Assembly (NCBI GenBank): GCA_000720805.1
Contig: JODI01000007.1
Location: forward strand, 1 to 64,000
Reading direction: 5' to 3'
DNA length: 64,000 nt
Origin: Streptomyces violaceoruber
GTDB lineage: Bacteria; Actinomycetota; Actinomycetes; Streptomycetales; Streptomycetaceae
Shown here: piece after piece, positions 33,941 to 42,134 of the stretch
Numbering within the stretch: the first letter of the stretch is position 1
How the letters are laid out: each line of letters opens with the position of its first letter
Notes under the pieces: model-generated
Told to the model about the DNA's origin: nothing
The model's database searches: none
Seen by the model: only the letters and a program-made list of their open reading frames with translations
Program-made: the position numbers and the translations under genes

Positions 33941-34915
33941 ATGCACACGGTGGCGGTCCTCGCTCTCGATCAGGTGGTGCCGTTCGACATGGCGGCGCCC
34001 ATGCAGGCCTTCGACTGGACGCGGCTGCCCGACGGCCGCCGTCCCTACCGGGTGCGCCTGTGCGCCGAGACCACCGAGGTGCGTGCCGACGGCGGCTTCG
34101 GGCTGCGGGTCGACCGGGGCCTGGACGCACTGGCGGAGGCCGACACGGTCATCGTGCCGGGCTGCTCCCCCGACGCCCCGCCGCCCTCGGCCGCCGTGAT
34201 CGCGGCCCTGCGACGGGCCGCCGCGGCGGGAACCCGGATCGCGTCCGTGTGCGTGGGCGCCTTCGTGCTGGCTCAGGCCGGACTGCTCGACGGACTCGGC
34301 GCCACCACGCACTGGGTGGCCGCCGACGACCTGGCCCGCCGTTTTCCGCGCGTCGACGTGCGGCCGGACGTGCTCTACGTCGACAACGGGCAGATCCTCA
34401 CCTCTGCCGGAGCCGCCGCGGCCCTGGACATGTGCCTGCACATGATCCGCCGGGACCTGGGCTCGGCCGTCGCCGCCCACTCGGCCCGGATGTCGGTGAT
34501 GCCGCTGGAGCGGGAGGGCGGCCAGGCCCAGTTCATCGTGCACGAGCACCCGCCCGTACCGCGGGGCTCGGCCCTGGAGCCGGTCCTGGAGTGGATCGAG
34601 GACAACCTGGCCCAGGAGGTCACCCTGGCGGCGTTGGCGGCCCGCTCGGGGATGAGCGAGCGCACCTTCAGCCGCCGTTTCCGCGAGCAGACGGGCACCA
34701 CTCCCCTGCAGTGGCTGCTCCGGGCCCGGGTACGGCGTGCCCAGTACCTGCTGGAGAACAGCGACCACCCGGTCGAACGGATCGCGCGGCAGGCGGGCTT
34801 CGGTTCCCCCACCTCGTTCCGCGAGCGGTTCCGCCGCGTGGCCGGCACCACGCCCCAGGCGTACCGGGCCGCGTTTCACGCGAGGGCGCTCGCCGTCCCC
34901 GAGCCGCGCCCCTGA
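33941..34915 (+). CDS. GlxA-family transcriptional regulator (DJ-1/PfpI + AraC HTH)
   Basis: About 324 residues. The N-terminal DJ-1/PfpI-like domain opens HTVAVLALDQVVPFDMAAP and contains a nucleophile-elbow cysteine in IASVCVGAFVLAQAG. The C-terminal AraC/XylS domain has two HTH motifs: VTLAALAARSGMSERTFSR and PVERIARQAGFGSPTSFRE. Such regulators often control stress or metabolite genes; effector unknown. An in-frame ATG at 33929 with GGCGGGA upstream is an equally plausible start. May regulate the divergent membrane protein. Confidence 0.9.
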   Translation: MHTVAVLALDQVVPFDMAAPMQAFDWTRLPDGRRPYRVRLCAETTEVRADGGFGLRVDRGLDALAEADTVIVPGCSPDAPPPSAAVIAALRRAAAAGTRIASVCVGAFVLAQAGLLDGLGATTHWVAADDLARRFPRVDVRPDVLYVDNGQILTSAGAAAALDMCLHMIRRDLGSAVAAHSARMSVMPLEREGGQAQFIVHEHPPVPRGSALEPVLEWIEDNLAQEVTLAALAARSGMSERTFSRRFREQTGTTPLQWLLRARVRRAQYLLENSDHPVERIARQAGFGSPTSFRERFRRVAGTTPQAYRAAFHARALAVPEPRP

Positions 34916-34952
34916 CAGAACCGTTCCGGCGCGGCACGGGGACGGCACAACC

Positions 34953-35222
34953 TCACACGGCGAGCCGCAGCCCGTCCTCCCCGTCCTTCTCCGTCGGGGT
35001 GGTCGCGGGGGTGGTCGCCGTGGTCCCGGCGGACAGGAGCAGGGCGTCCGCCTTGGCGACCGCCTCGTGGATGTCGGTGGCCGCCATCATCACGCACAGC
35101 GTGTAGGTGACGTCCTCCAGTTCACGTGCCGTCGCCTCCCTTTCCCTCTCCGCCTGAGCGATCCGCAGCGATGCGTATCGAGTCAGCAGCTTCCTGACGA
35201 CCTTCGGGTCCGGAACGAGCAC
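34953..35222 (-). CDS. DUF5133-domain protein
   Basis: 89 residues starting VLVPDPKVVRKLLTRYASLR, a sequence start I associate with the actinomycete DUF5133 family; LEDVTYTLCVMM and a helical AVAKADALLL follow. Predicted helical and soluble with a disordered Thr-rich tail. GTG at 35222 with GAGAGGGG 7 nt upstream; the frame continues to 35276 without a site. Function unknown. Confidence 0.75.
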   Translation of the reverse strand: MLVPDPKVVRKLLTRYASLRIAQAEREREATARELEDVTYTLCVMMAATDIHEAVAKADALLLSAGTTATTPATTPTEKDGEDGLRLAV

Positions 35223-35354
35223 GTAGCGCCCCTCTCTCGAGTTTTCACCGCGTATGCCCGAACGGCAGCGGACCATTCACCTCCGGCGCTCCCCGGCGCA
35301 CAATTGGCGCAATTCCATTACTTCCTGCCCGACTTCCGCGCCGGGCGTACGCCG

Positions 35355-36037
35355 TCAGGCGAGCCGCCCGCTGTGCAGCGCCGTGTACGCCCCTCCCCGG
35401 CGCGGGAGTTCGTCGTGGGTGCCGATCTCATGGATCCGGCCCTGCCCCGTCACCACGATCCGGTCGGCACCCCGCACGGTGGACGGGCGGTGCGCCACCA
35501 CGACCGTGGTGCGCCCGCGCAACAGCCGGGCGAGCGCCTGCGATCGGCTGTCCAGGGCGGAGGTCGCCTCGTGGTCGCCTCGTCCAGGACCAGGACCAGG
35601 ACCAGGACGCGGGGATCGTGGGAACAGGGCGTGGGCGATGGCGAGGCGTTGCCGCTGCCCGCCGGGGAGCCGGGCACCGCGCTCACCGACCGGGTGTCGA
35701 GACCCTGCGGGAGCCGGTCGAAGCTGCTGCGTCCGCGTGCACCCCCGCGGACCTGAGGCCGGTGCCCCATGCGGCGCACAGTGCCGTACAGGAGGCGGAC
35801 GTCGAGGAGGTGCAGCGGATGGTCGACGAGCGGGACGAACAGGAGGACGCCCGTGCTGGTCCCCAGCCGCGAGACCGGCCGGTGCTGGACGACGGTGTCG
35901 ATGACGGACGCGGTGATCAGCGGCAGCAGCCAGACGTGGCTGCGCTTGACCGTGAGGACACCGGCAGCTGCCGCGAGGCGGTGCCGGTCGGCCAGGAACA
36001 GGTACGCGAGAGTGCCCCTGGCGGGCGAGGACCACAC
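35355..36037 (-). pseudogene. Decayed ABC exporter (permease-ATPase fusion), internally deleted and frameshifted
   Basis: The 5' part encodes an exporter membrane-domain start ([33 protein letters not shown]) in one frame, ending at YGTVRRMG. The rest of the membrane domain and the Walker A loop are missing. The ATPase end is then spread over two frames: QGLDTR, then [20 protein letters not shown] (signature loop), then [14 protein letters not shown] (Walker B), then [20 protein letters not shown] and [18 protein letters not shown]. At least three frame changes are needed. A (CCAGGA)4 hexamer repeat at 35584-35607 expands the Walker B strand. Original function likely half-transporter export; now non-functional. 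Confidence 0.85.
35584..35607. repeat. Hexanucleotide tandem repeat (CCAGGA)x4
   Basis: Four perfect copies of CCAGGA inside the ABC pseudogene. On the coding strand they read as repeated Val-Leu codons, turning a normal VLVLDEA Walker B strand into [11 protein letters not shown]. Confidence 0.85.
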
Positions 36038-36086
36038 CGGTGACGGGGCGAGACCTTCGGGAGGGGTGGGGTAGGGCGGCGGGGTG

Positions 36087-36659
36087 TCACTCGCCGAGGG
36101 TGCGGGCGAGTTCCGTGGTCGCCCGGGCGATCTCGGTGTCCTCATCGGCCAGCAGTCGCCGAAGGGCGCCCCGCCGGTCCCGGACCGCCTGCCGGGCCTT
36201 GCGCTCCCACACGACGTGGTTCTCGCTGTGGTTGAGCAGCTTCGGGTAGACGGCTGCCGTGCTCTCCCACTGCCGGGCGTCGGCGATGCTCCTGAGCAGC
36301 TGGATGATCTCCGCGCGGCAGGTCACATGGGGCAGTTGGGCGAGTTCCCAGAGGAAGGGGACCGTGGCGGCCGTCGCCTGTTCCACCACAAAGCCGTACT
36401 GACAGACACGGGTGCGCAGATCGGCGAGGGCGGCCCGGGCGGTCTCGGGGTCCCCGCAGGCCACGGTGGTGAGCAGCAGGGGGATGGCGGAGGCGCAGCC
36501 GGTGGAGTCCCGTATCTCGCGCCACGGAACCCGGTCCAGGGCCGCCAGGGACGTGTTCCTGGCCACCCCGGTCGGCGGCTGGTGGGGGTCGGTGCGCTCG
36601 GTGCCCTGTCGGTGCGTCGGAGCGGTGCGCATGGCGTGGGACCTTTCGGCGGCGGTCAT
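36087..36659 (-). CDS. HEAT-like helical protein coupled to an ATP-binding protein
   Basis: 190 residues, predicted all-helical. Segments such as DPETARAALADLRTRVCQYG, ATVPFLWELAQLPHVTCRAE and a final EDTEIARATTELARTLGE resemble HEAT/armadillo-type repeats seen in Streptomyces proteins of unknown role. The ATG at 36659 overlaps the stop of the upstream HATPase gene (ATGA), indicating translational coupling and a shared job. Its 3' end abuts the ABC pseudogene. Function not known; scaffolding of a partner is a guess. Confidence 0.75.
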   Translation of the reverse strand: MTAAERSHAMRTAPTHRQGTERTDPHQPPTGVARNTSLAALDRVPWREIRDSTGCASAIPLLLTTVACGDPETARAALADLRTRVCQYGFVVEQATAATVPFLWELAQLPHVTCRAEIIQLLRSIADARQWESTAAVYPKLLNHSENHVVWERKARQAVRDRRGALRRLLADEDTEIARATTELARTLGE

Positions 36660-37249
36660 ACCGGTGAGGGGGGAGGGCAGGTCGGCAGCCTGGCCCAGAC
36701 GGTCTTGCCGGCCGGGGGGTTCGGGGTCCAGCCCCATTCCTCGGCGAGGGCGTCGACGATGAAAAGGCCCCGGCCGTGCTCCAGCAGGGCAAAACCGTCG
36801 GGGGCCGTGAACTCGGGTAGGTCGTCACCGGGGTCGGAGACGGTGAGCAGCACGTGGGCGGGGTCGAACAGGATGCCCAGCCGGACCTCCGCCTCGGCCG
36901 TGGCGGCGCCGACAACCGTGTGGGCCACGGCGTTGGCGGCGAGTTCGGTGATCACGAGCGCGGCGTCGTCGCCGCGGTGGCCGAGCGACCAACACCCCAG
37001 GGTGTCCCGGGTGAAGGCCCGGGCCAGCGCGAATCCTTCAGCGCTGCATCTGACGCGCAGGGCGGCGGAGGCGGGGATGTCGCTGGGGAGCGCCGGCCTC
37101 AGGGCCGGCCACGCACGGGATTCCACCGTGCGCGGCTGCGGCGGGAGCCCGTCGGCCAGGGCCGCCGCGCTCGTGCCGGGAGCGGCCCGGCCCGGCTGCC
37201 GGAGCACGGGGTTCGCAGGTGATGACACGGCATCTCCCTGATGCGACAT
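36656..37249 (-). CDS. ATP-binding regulatory protein (RsbW-like HATPase)
   Basis: 197 residues with a GHKL ATPase fold: N box VITELAANAVAHT, G1 VSDPGDDLPEF and G2 HGRGLFIVDALAEEWGW. Similar single-domain proteins accompany DUF397/DUF5753 regulator sets in Streptomyces (WhiJ-like loci). They are assumed to be anti-sigma or signalling kinases, but targets are mostly unknown. The ATG at 37249 lies 34-40 nt after a predicted promoter (TTGCAC-N18-GATAAT on this strand); longer frames are shadow. Divergent from the DUF397 and HTH genes. Confidence 0.85.
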   Translation of the reverse strand: MSHQGDAVSSPANPVLRQPGRAAPGTSAAALADGLPPQPRTVESRAWPALRPALPSDIPASAALRVRCSAEGFALARAFTRDTLGCWSLGHRGDDAALVITELAANAVAHTVVGAATAEAEVRLGILFDPAHVLLTVSDPGDDLPEFTAPDGFALLEHGRGLFIVDALAEEWGWTPNPPAGKTVWARLPTCPPPSPV

Positions 37250-37288
37250 CAAGAACAGGCGTTCCCAGGGGGGGTTGACGCCGTAGCT

Positions 37289-37318
37289 ATTATCCACGCA
37301 GACAGCGTCAGCGTGCAA
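37289..37318 (-). promoter_or_regulatory. Putative promoter of the HATPase/HEAT operon
   Basis: On the minus strand, TTGCAC (37313-37318) and GATAAT (37289-37294) are separated by 18 bp. The -35 element lies within a perfect palindrome at 37312-37325, so binding there would block RNA polymerase. Confidence 0.5.
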
Positions 37319-37338
37319 TTGCACGAGAAATTGCACGA
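37312..37338. promoter_or_regulatory. Palindromic operator with an added half-site in WhiJ-like locus
   Basis: CGTGCAATTGCACG (37312-37325) is a perfect 14-bp palindrome. AATTGCACGA occurs twice as a direct repeat 12 bp apart (starting 37317 and 37329). The AT-containing core stands out in GC-rich DNA. A likely target of the DUF5753 HTH regulator encoded at 37779. Confidence 0.6.
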
Positions 37339-37448
37339 AAGACAGGTGGGACGGAAGAGACCGGGGGAACCCGTCCCTGCCCCGTCCGGGCGGGCCGGGC
37401 GGCCGGGCACGGCGCCCGGCGAGCAACGTGAACAGCAAGGAGACTGCG

Positions 37449-37679
37449 GTGCCACCAGTGCGGAACGGAGTGCGGGCGAGTTCGCTGGACGTCCGCTGGA
37501 TCAAGAGCCGGCACAGCAACGCCGAGGGCAACTGTGTCGAAGTGGCCACACTGGTCGACGGGGGTGTCGCGATGCGCAACTCCCGTGATCCCGACGGGCC
37601 GGCGCTCGTCTACACGCCGGCCGAGGTGGCTGCGTTCGTCGCCGGAGCGAAGGAGGGCGAGTTCGACCATCTCCTGTGA
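37449..37679 (+). CDS. DUF397-domain small protein
   Basis: 76 residues with the DUF397 hallmarks WIKSRHSNAEGNCVEVA, VAMRNSRDPDGPALVYTPAE and a hydrophobic end VAAFVAGAKEGEFDHL. Members are small partners of DUF5753 HTH regulators; genetic work on WhiJ/AbaA-type loci links such sets to development. GTG at 37449 has a textbook AAGGAG 6 nt before it; an ATG seven codons earlier lacks one. Followed at 99 bp by the HTH gene. Confidence 0.92.
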   Translation: MPPVRNGVRASSLDVRWIKSRHSNAEGNCVEVATLVDGGVAMRNSRDPDGPALVYTPAEVAAFVAGAKEGEFDHLL

Positions 37680-37697
37680 GGGAGTGGTCAACTCCCT
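37679..37697 (+). terminator. Small hairpin at the DUF397 stop codon
   Basis: AGGGAGT-GGTCA-ACTCCCT, a 7-bp stem starting at the last base of the DUF397 stop codon; may attenuate read-through into the HTH gene, making the partner more abundant. Confidence 0.45.
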
Positions 37698-37778
37698 TGC
37701 GCACGTGGGCCGCTGCGGTGCGACACTACGGAGTGCGATAGTCTGAGTCGTCTCTGTGCCGGTTTACTGGGAGTCAGG

Positions 37779-38696
37779 ATGTCCCCCGAGTCGCATCGCA
37801 TCTCCCGCCTGCAGCCGTACCTGGACCGGCCCGAGCCGGCTCCCACTCTGCTGAAGATGCTGGTCGGCGTGCAGCTCGCGGGTTTCCGCGAGGACGCCGG
37901 CCTCACTCAGGAGCAGGCGGCGCGGGCCCTCAGGTTCAGCCCCGCGAAGCTGTCGCGCATCGAGTCGGGCAAGGGCCGGCGGCCCCCGACGGAGACCGAC
38001 GTCCGCGCGCTGCTGGAGCTGTACGGCACCGACGAGTACGAGGCGTCGATGCTCCTCAAGCTGCTCCGTCGCGCCGGTGAGCCGGGCTGGTGGCAGCGCT
38101 ACGACAAGCGGTTGATGCCCGAGTGGTTCGACCGTCTGGTCGGACTGCAGGAGGCCGCCGCCGCGATCCGTACGTTCGAGATCCAGTACGTGCCGGGTCT
38201 GTTGCAGACCGCGGACTACACCCGGGCGGTGGTGGAGCGGGGGCTGCCCTCGGCGGCCGAGAGCGAGGTACGGCGTCGGGTCGAACTGCGCACCCGCCGG
38301 GCGCAGTTGCTGGAGCGGACGGACCCGCCGCAGCTGTGGGCGGTCCTCGACGAGTCGGTGCTGCTGCGGGTCCTGGGCAGCCGCGAGGTGATGCGGGACC
38401 AGCTCGGGCATCTGGTCAAGATGGCTCAACGTCCCCATGTGACGGTGCAGATCGTTCCGCTGGACGTGACGGCCGCCTCGGCTCCGTCCATCCCGATCAC
38501 CTACCTCCGCTTCGGCGGCCTCGACCTGCCCGACGTGGTCTACCTGGAGCACATAAAGAGCGCCAACTTCCTCGAGGACCGCGACGAGACGGAGGAGTAC
38601 CGGCTCGCCCTGGACCGACTGGCCGACGAGGCGCTCGAACCCCGGGAGTCCCTGCGGTTGCTGGAGGACACCATGAAGCAGCGCTACGGCGGCTGA
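37779..38696 (+). CDS. XRE-family regulator with DUF5753 (WhiJ-like)
   Basis: 305 residues. An N-terminal Cro/C1 HTH (GFREDAGLTQEQAARALRFS then AKLSRIESG, about residues 35-65) is followed by the DUF5753 effector domain (WFDRLVGLQEAAAAIRTFEI and YVPGLLQTADYTRAV). This architecture belongs to WhiJ-type regulators whose DUF397 partner is encoded next door. It probably binds the palindrome at 37312-37325 and controls the divergent ATPase operon, its own set, or both. ATG at 37779 with GGGAGTCAGG upstream. Confidence 0.93.
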   Translation: MSPESHRISRLQPYLDRPEPAPTLLKMLVGVQLAGFREDAGLTQEQAARALRFSPAKLSRIESGKGRRPPTETDVRALLELYGTDEYEASMLLKLLRRAGEPGWWQRYDKRLMPEWFDRLVGLQEAAAAIRTFEIQYVPGLLQTADYTRAVVERGLPSAAESEVRRRVELRTRRAQLLERTDPPQLWAVLDESVLLRVLGSREVMRDQLGHLVKMAQRPHVTVQIVPLDVTAASAPSIPITYLRFGGLDLPDVVYLEHIKSANFLEDRDETEEYRLALDRLADEALEPRESLRLLEDTMKQRYGG

Positions 38697-38757
38697 GCCT
38701 CGGCGCACACGAACGCCCCCCACGCTCGGGCGTCGTCGTTCGGCGTGACCGTGCGGG

Positions 38758-39576
38758 CTAGACGATCCGGGCCACGCCGCCGAACTCGATCCACTCGTGG
38801 GTGAGCTGACGGGGGGCCACCTCGGAGTCGGGCCGCCAGGTGGAGACCTCCACCAGACCGGGGTCGAGGATCTCCATGCCCTCGAACCACTCCGCCACGT
38901 CCTTCTCCTGACGGACCCGGCCCCAGTGGCCCTGGGTCGCCTGGTCCATGAAGTCGGTGACGAACTTGCGGACCTCGGGGTCCTCGCTGACCAGCTGGCA
39001 CATCACCAGGTAGCTGCCGGGCACCAGCCGTTCGGCCACCCGGCGGACCACCGCGAGGGGCCCGTCCGTGTCACTGTCGGGGATGCAGTGCATCACCGAG
39101 TTGAAGAGCACGGCGACCGGCTGGGTGAAGTCGATCAGACGCTCGGTGTCCGGGTGCGAGAAGATCGCGTCGGTCTCCCGCATGTCCGCGTGGATGACGG
39201 CGGTGCGCTCGTTCTGGTCCAGCAGCGCCCGGCCGTGGACCAGCACCATCGGGTCGTTGTCGACGTAGACGACATGGGTGTCCGGGTCGATGCGCTGGGC
39301 GACCTGGTGGACGTTGTCCTGGGTGGGCAGGCCGGATCCGTGGTCGAGGAACTGCCGGATGCCGTGGTCCTGTGCCAGCACCCTCACGACGCGCTGCAGG
39401 AAGCGCCTGTTGTTCACGGCGAGGCGGCGGGTGCTGGGAACGACCTTGTCGAGTTCCTCGCACGCCGCCCGGTCGGCCGCGTAGTTGTCCTTGCCGCCCA
39501 GGTAGTGGTCGTACATCCGTGCGGCCGTGGGTACCTTGGCGTCGATCGACGTGGACAGCTGCTTCCCGGTCTGCAT
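38758..39576 (-). CDS. SAM-dependent methyltransferase, DUF574/Methyltransf_19 family
   Basis: 272 residues, Rossmann-type class I methyltransferase. KVPTAARMYDHYLGGKDNYA is the family entry, FLDHGSGLPTQDNVHQVAQ the SAM-binding loop, VVYVDNDPMVLVHGRALL the acidic-turn motif and PVAVLFNSVMHCIPD the following strand. Many paralogues occur in Streptomyces genomes with unknown substrates. ATG at 39576 follows GGGGGAAAG; ORF extends to 39603. Convergent with the DUF5753 gene. Confidence 0.9.
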   Translation of the reverse strand: MQTGKQLSTSIDAKVPTAARMYDHYLGGKDNYAADRAACEELDKVVPSTRRLAVNNRRFLQRVVRVLAQDHGIRQFLDHGSGLPTQDNVHQVAQRIDPDTHVVYVDNDPMVLVHGRALLDQNERTAVIHADMRETDAIFSHPDTERLIDFTQPVAVLFNSVMHCIPDSDTDGPLAVVRRVAERLVPGSYLVMCQLVSEDPEVRKFVTDFMDQATQGHWGRVRQEKDVAEWFEGMEILDPGLVEVSTWRPDSEVAPRQLTHEWIEFGGVARIV

Positions 39577-39773
39577 CTTTCCCCCAGCTTCGTGCCGCGC
39601 CAACTGGCCTGGCAGGACAGGGAGTCCATCCTAGGGACCCGGCGTTCGCCGGTGCCAGTCCTCGCACGAACCGTCCCCGAACGAACGACGGGCTGAGGCC
39701 GGAGCGCCGATCGTGGCTGCCGGTGTCCCGGTTTCGGGTGCGCGCCCGCCCGGCGCGCACCCGGGCCCTTGGA

Positions 39774-40631
39774 TCAGGCCGCGTCCAGTTCCGCCACCTC
39801 GTCGGCGGTCAGGACGAGCTCCGTGGCGGCGGCCGAGTCCCGGATGGTCTCGGGGCGGCTCGCGCCCGGGATCGGCACGACCACCGGCGACTTGGCGAGC
39901 ATCCAGGCCAGGCAGACGCGCTGCGGGCTCACTCCGCGGGCCTGGGCGATCCGGTCGAACGGGGCGTGCGCGGAGCCGAGTTCACCGGCCCGGGAGATGC
40001 CGCCGAGCGGGCTCCAGGGCAGGAAGGCGATGCCGAGCTGGTCGCACAGCCGCAGTTCCGGCTCACTGGAGCGGAAGGCCGGGGAGAACTGGTTCTGCAC
40101 GGAGACCAGCCGGCCGCCGAGGATCTCGTGCGCCTGGCGGATCTGGTCCGGGTCGGCGTTGGAGATGCCGGCCATGCGGATCTTTCCCTCGTCGAGGAGG
40201 TCGCGGAGCGCGCCGACGGACTCCGCGTAGGGCACCTTCGGGTCGGGGCGGTGGAACTGGTAGAGCCCGACGGCCTCCAGGCCGAGCCGGCGCAGGGAGG
40301 CCTCGCAGGCGGCCTTGAGGTGCTCGGGGCTCCCGTCCTGGGTCCAGCTTCCGTCGCCGGGGCGCAGATGGCCGCCCTTGGTGGCGACCAGGACGTCCCG
40401 GCCGCCGTCGTGGGAGGCGAGGGCCTTGGCGATCAGGGTCTCGTTGTGGCCGACGTCGTCGGCGTGCAGGTGGTAGGCGTCCGCGGTGTCGATCAGGGTG
40501 ATGCCGGCATCGAGAGCGGCGTGGATCGTGGCGAGGGAACGGGCCTCGTCCGGTCGCCCCTCGATGGACATGGGCATGGCGCCCAGGCCGATGGCGCTCA
40601 CGTGGACATCACCGATACGGCGGGTGTGCAT
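39774..40631 (-). CDS. Aldo/keto reductase
   Basis: NADPH-dependent carbonyl reductase, 285 residues, TIM barrel. The catalytic tetrad is complete: Asp49, Tyr53 (LIDTADAYH), Lys85 (VATKGG) and His127 (YQFHRPD). C-terminal VVVPIPGASRPETI is the cofactor-binding end of the family. The ATG at 40631 with AAAGAGGT upstream gives normal length; the open frame running back to 41999 is shadow over an unrelated opposite-strand gene. Substrate unknown. Confidence 0.92.
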   Translation of the reverse strand: MHTRRIGDVHVSAIGLGAMPMSIEGRPDEARSLATIHAALDAGITLIDTADAYHLHADDVGHNETLIAKALASHDGGRDVLVATKGGHLRPGDGSWTQDGSPEHLKAACEASLRRLGLEAVGLYQFHRPDPKVPYAESVGALRDLLDEGKIRMAGISNADPDQIRQAHEILGGRLVSVQNQFSPAFRSSEPELRLCDQLGIAFLPWSPLGGISRAGELGSAHAPFDRIAQARGVSPQRVCLAWMLAKSPVVVPIPGASRPETIRDSAAATELVLTADEVAELDAA

Positions 40632-41108
40632 GGGCTCGTGACCTCTTTCGGCTGTCTCGCGGAACCGATGAGTCCGAGGCTCCCGGCTCGGGGGTGCGGT
40701 CGCCGCCGGACACGCTCCAGCCTCGTGCCCCGCACCTCGAAGGTCCAATAGAAGAATGAGAACGGATTCAGCACCCGGACCGATGAATCCCGGTCCGGGA
40801 GGGTCGCGGTCCGAGGCAGGACACGGCAGGCGGGCACGACACGTCGGGCGGCAGCGGGGCCTCAGGCTGACCATGGCGGCCACTTCCGGCAGCGGTGCCG
40901 CGGGACGACCGGGGCAGCCGCCCGCGTCCGCGGCCAGACGGGAAGTCGGTCGCCGCCCGGCGCCACTCGTGGGCGGCGGCGCACCGGCACCATGTCCACC
41001 GGGCGACCGGGGCTTCGCATACGCCCCACCCGTGTGAAACGCTCGGCGTCGACCGGTCGCCCTGCGCCTCCGGTTCTCACCAGGTCGTACGGCGTGAAAG
41101 GCGGCGGT
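40632..41108. other. 477-bp divergent intergenic region
   Basis: Lies between the aldo/keto reductase (minus) and the Gfo/Idh/MocA oxidoreductase (plus). A locally AT-rich stretch at 40745-40775 probably carries promoter elements and is followed by a hairpin 40774-40799 (CCCGGACC / GGTCCGGG, 10-nt loop). Small reading frames here lack ribosome binding sites and codon bias. Nothing else recognised. Confidence 0.5.
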
Positions 41109-41990
41109 ATGCGCATCGGACTGCTCGGCACCGGTCCTTGGGCCCGCATGGCTCATGCTCCCGCCCTGAGCGAGCATCCGGGGCTGGACTTCACTGGGGT
41201 GTGGGGTCGCCGCCCGGACGCGGCCAAGGAGTTGGCCGACCTGCACGGCACACGGGCGTACGACGACGTGGACGCGTTGCTCGCCGACGTGGACGCGGTG
41301 GCCATCGCCCTTCCTCCGGGCGTACAGGCGGAGCTCGCGGCCCGGGCCGCGCGAGCGGGCCGGCATCTGCTGCTGGACAAGCCGCTCGCCATGACGGTCG
41401 AGGAGGGGAGGGGCGTGGTCGACGCCGCGCGGGACTCCGGTGTCGCCTCGGTCGTCTTCTTCACCACCCGTTTCCTGTCCGAGCCTGCTGCTTGGATCAC
41501 CGAACAGGCGGGGGTGGAGGGCTGGTTCACCGCGCGGGCGCAGTGGCTGGGCTCGGTGTTCAACAGCGACAGCCCGTTCGCCGCCTCGCCGTGGCGGCAG
41601 GAGAAGGGCGCCCTGTGGGACGTGGGCCCGCACGCGCTGTCCGTGCTGCTGCCGGTGCTCGGCGACGTCCGGCGGGTGGTGGCGGCGGCGCCCGGTCCCG
41701 GGGACACCGTGCATCTGGTCCTGAACCACGCAGGCGGTGCGTCGAGCACTTTGACGCTGAGCCTCACGGCGCCGCCCAAGGCGGCCGGGGCCGGCGTCGA
41801 ACTGCGGGGCGAGGCGGGGGTGACGCTTCTTCCCGAGAGTTCCGAGGGAGTCCTGCCCGCGCTCACCCGCGCCGCGGACGCCCTCCTCGACGCCGCCCGC
41901 ACGGGCCGCCCGCACCCGTGCGACGCCGCCTTCGCCCTCCGGATCACCGAGATCCTGGCGACAGCCGAAGCCGCACTGAACGACGTCTGA
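41109..41990 (+). CDS. Gfo/Idh/MocA-family oxidoreductase
   Basis: 293 residues. Rossmann NAD(P) fold starts at once: RIGLLGTGPWARMAHAPAL, then VWGRRPDAAKELA and DAVAIALPPGVQAELAARAA. The family's E-K-P signature is LDKPLAMT here (Asp for Glu), keeping the catalytic lysine. The C-terminal alpha/beta domain has the conserved WDVGPHALSVLLPV segment. Such enzymes oxidise or reduce sugars, inositol or related compounds; the substrate is not deducible. ATG at 41109 follows AAAGGCGG. Confidence 0.88.
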   Translation: MRIGLLGTGPWARMAHAPALSEHPGLDFTGVWGRRPDAAKELADLHGTRAYDDVDALLADVDAVAIALPPGVQAELAARAARAGRHLLLDKPLAMTVEEGRGVVDAARDSGVASVVFFTTRFLSEPAAWITEQAGVEGWFTARAQWLGSVFNSDSPFAASPWRQEKGALWDVGPHALSVLLPVLGDVRRVVAAAPGPGDTVHLVLNHAGGASSTLTLSLTAPPKAAGAGVELRGEAGVTLLPESSEGVLPALTRAADALLDAARTGRPHPCDAAFALRITEILATAEAALNDV

Positions 41991-42134
41991 ACGCCTCACC
42001 TGACCGCCTCAGCGATCGGTCGTGCTGATCGGGGATCCCGATCGGCACGCCGCCCGGCACCGGCAGACGGCCGAACCGCCCGTCGGTACCGGGGGGGGAA
42101 CCGTCCCAGCCGGTGGTGCTGCCGAGACGGATGA

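Noticed and set aside
37274..37289. Plus-strand promoter from TTGACG at 37275
   Set aside because: No acceptable -10 at 16-19 bp; the minus-strand TTGCAC-N18-GATAAT fits better.
40632..41999. N-terminal extension of the aldo/keto reductase frame over the Gfo/Idh/MocA gene
   Set aside because: Extension is arginine-rich shadow; the reductase has normal length and a ribosome binding site from 40631.
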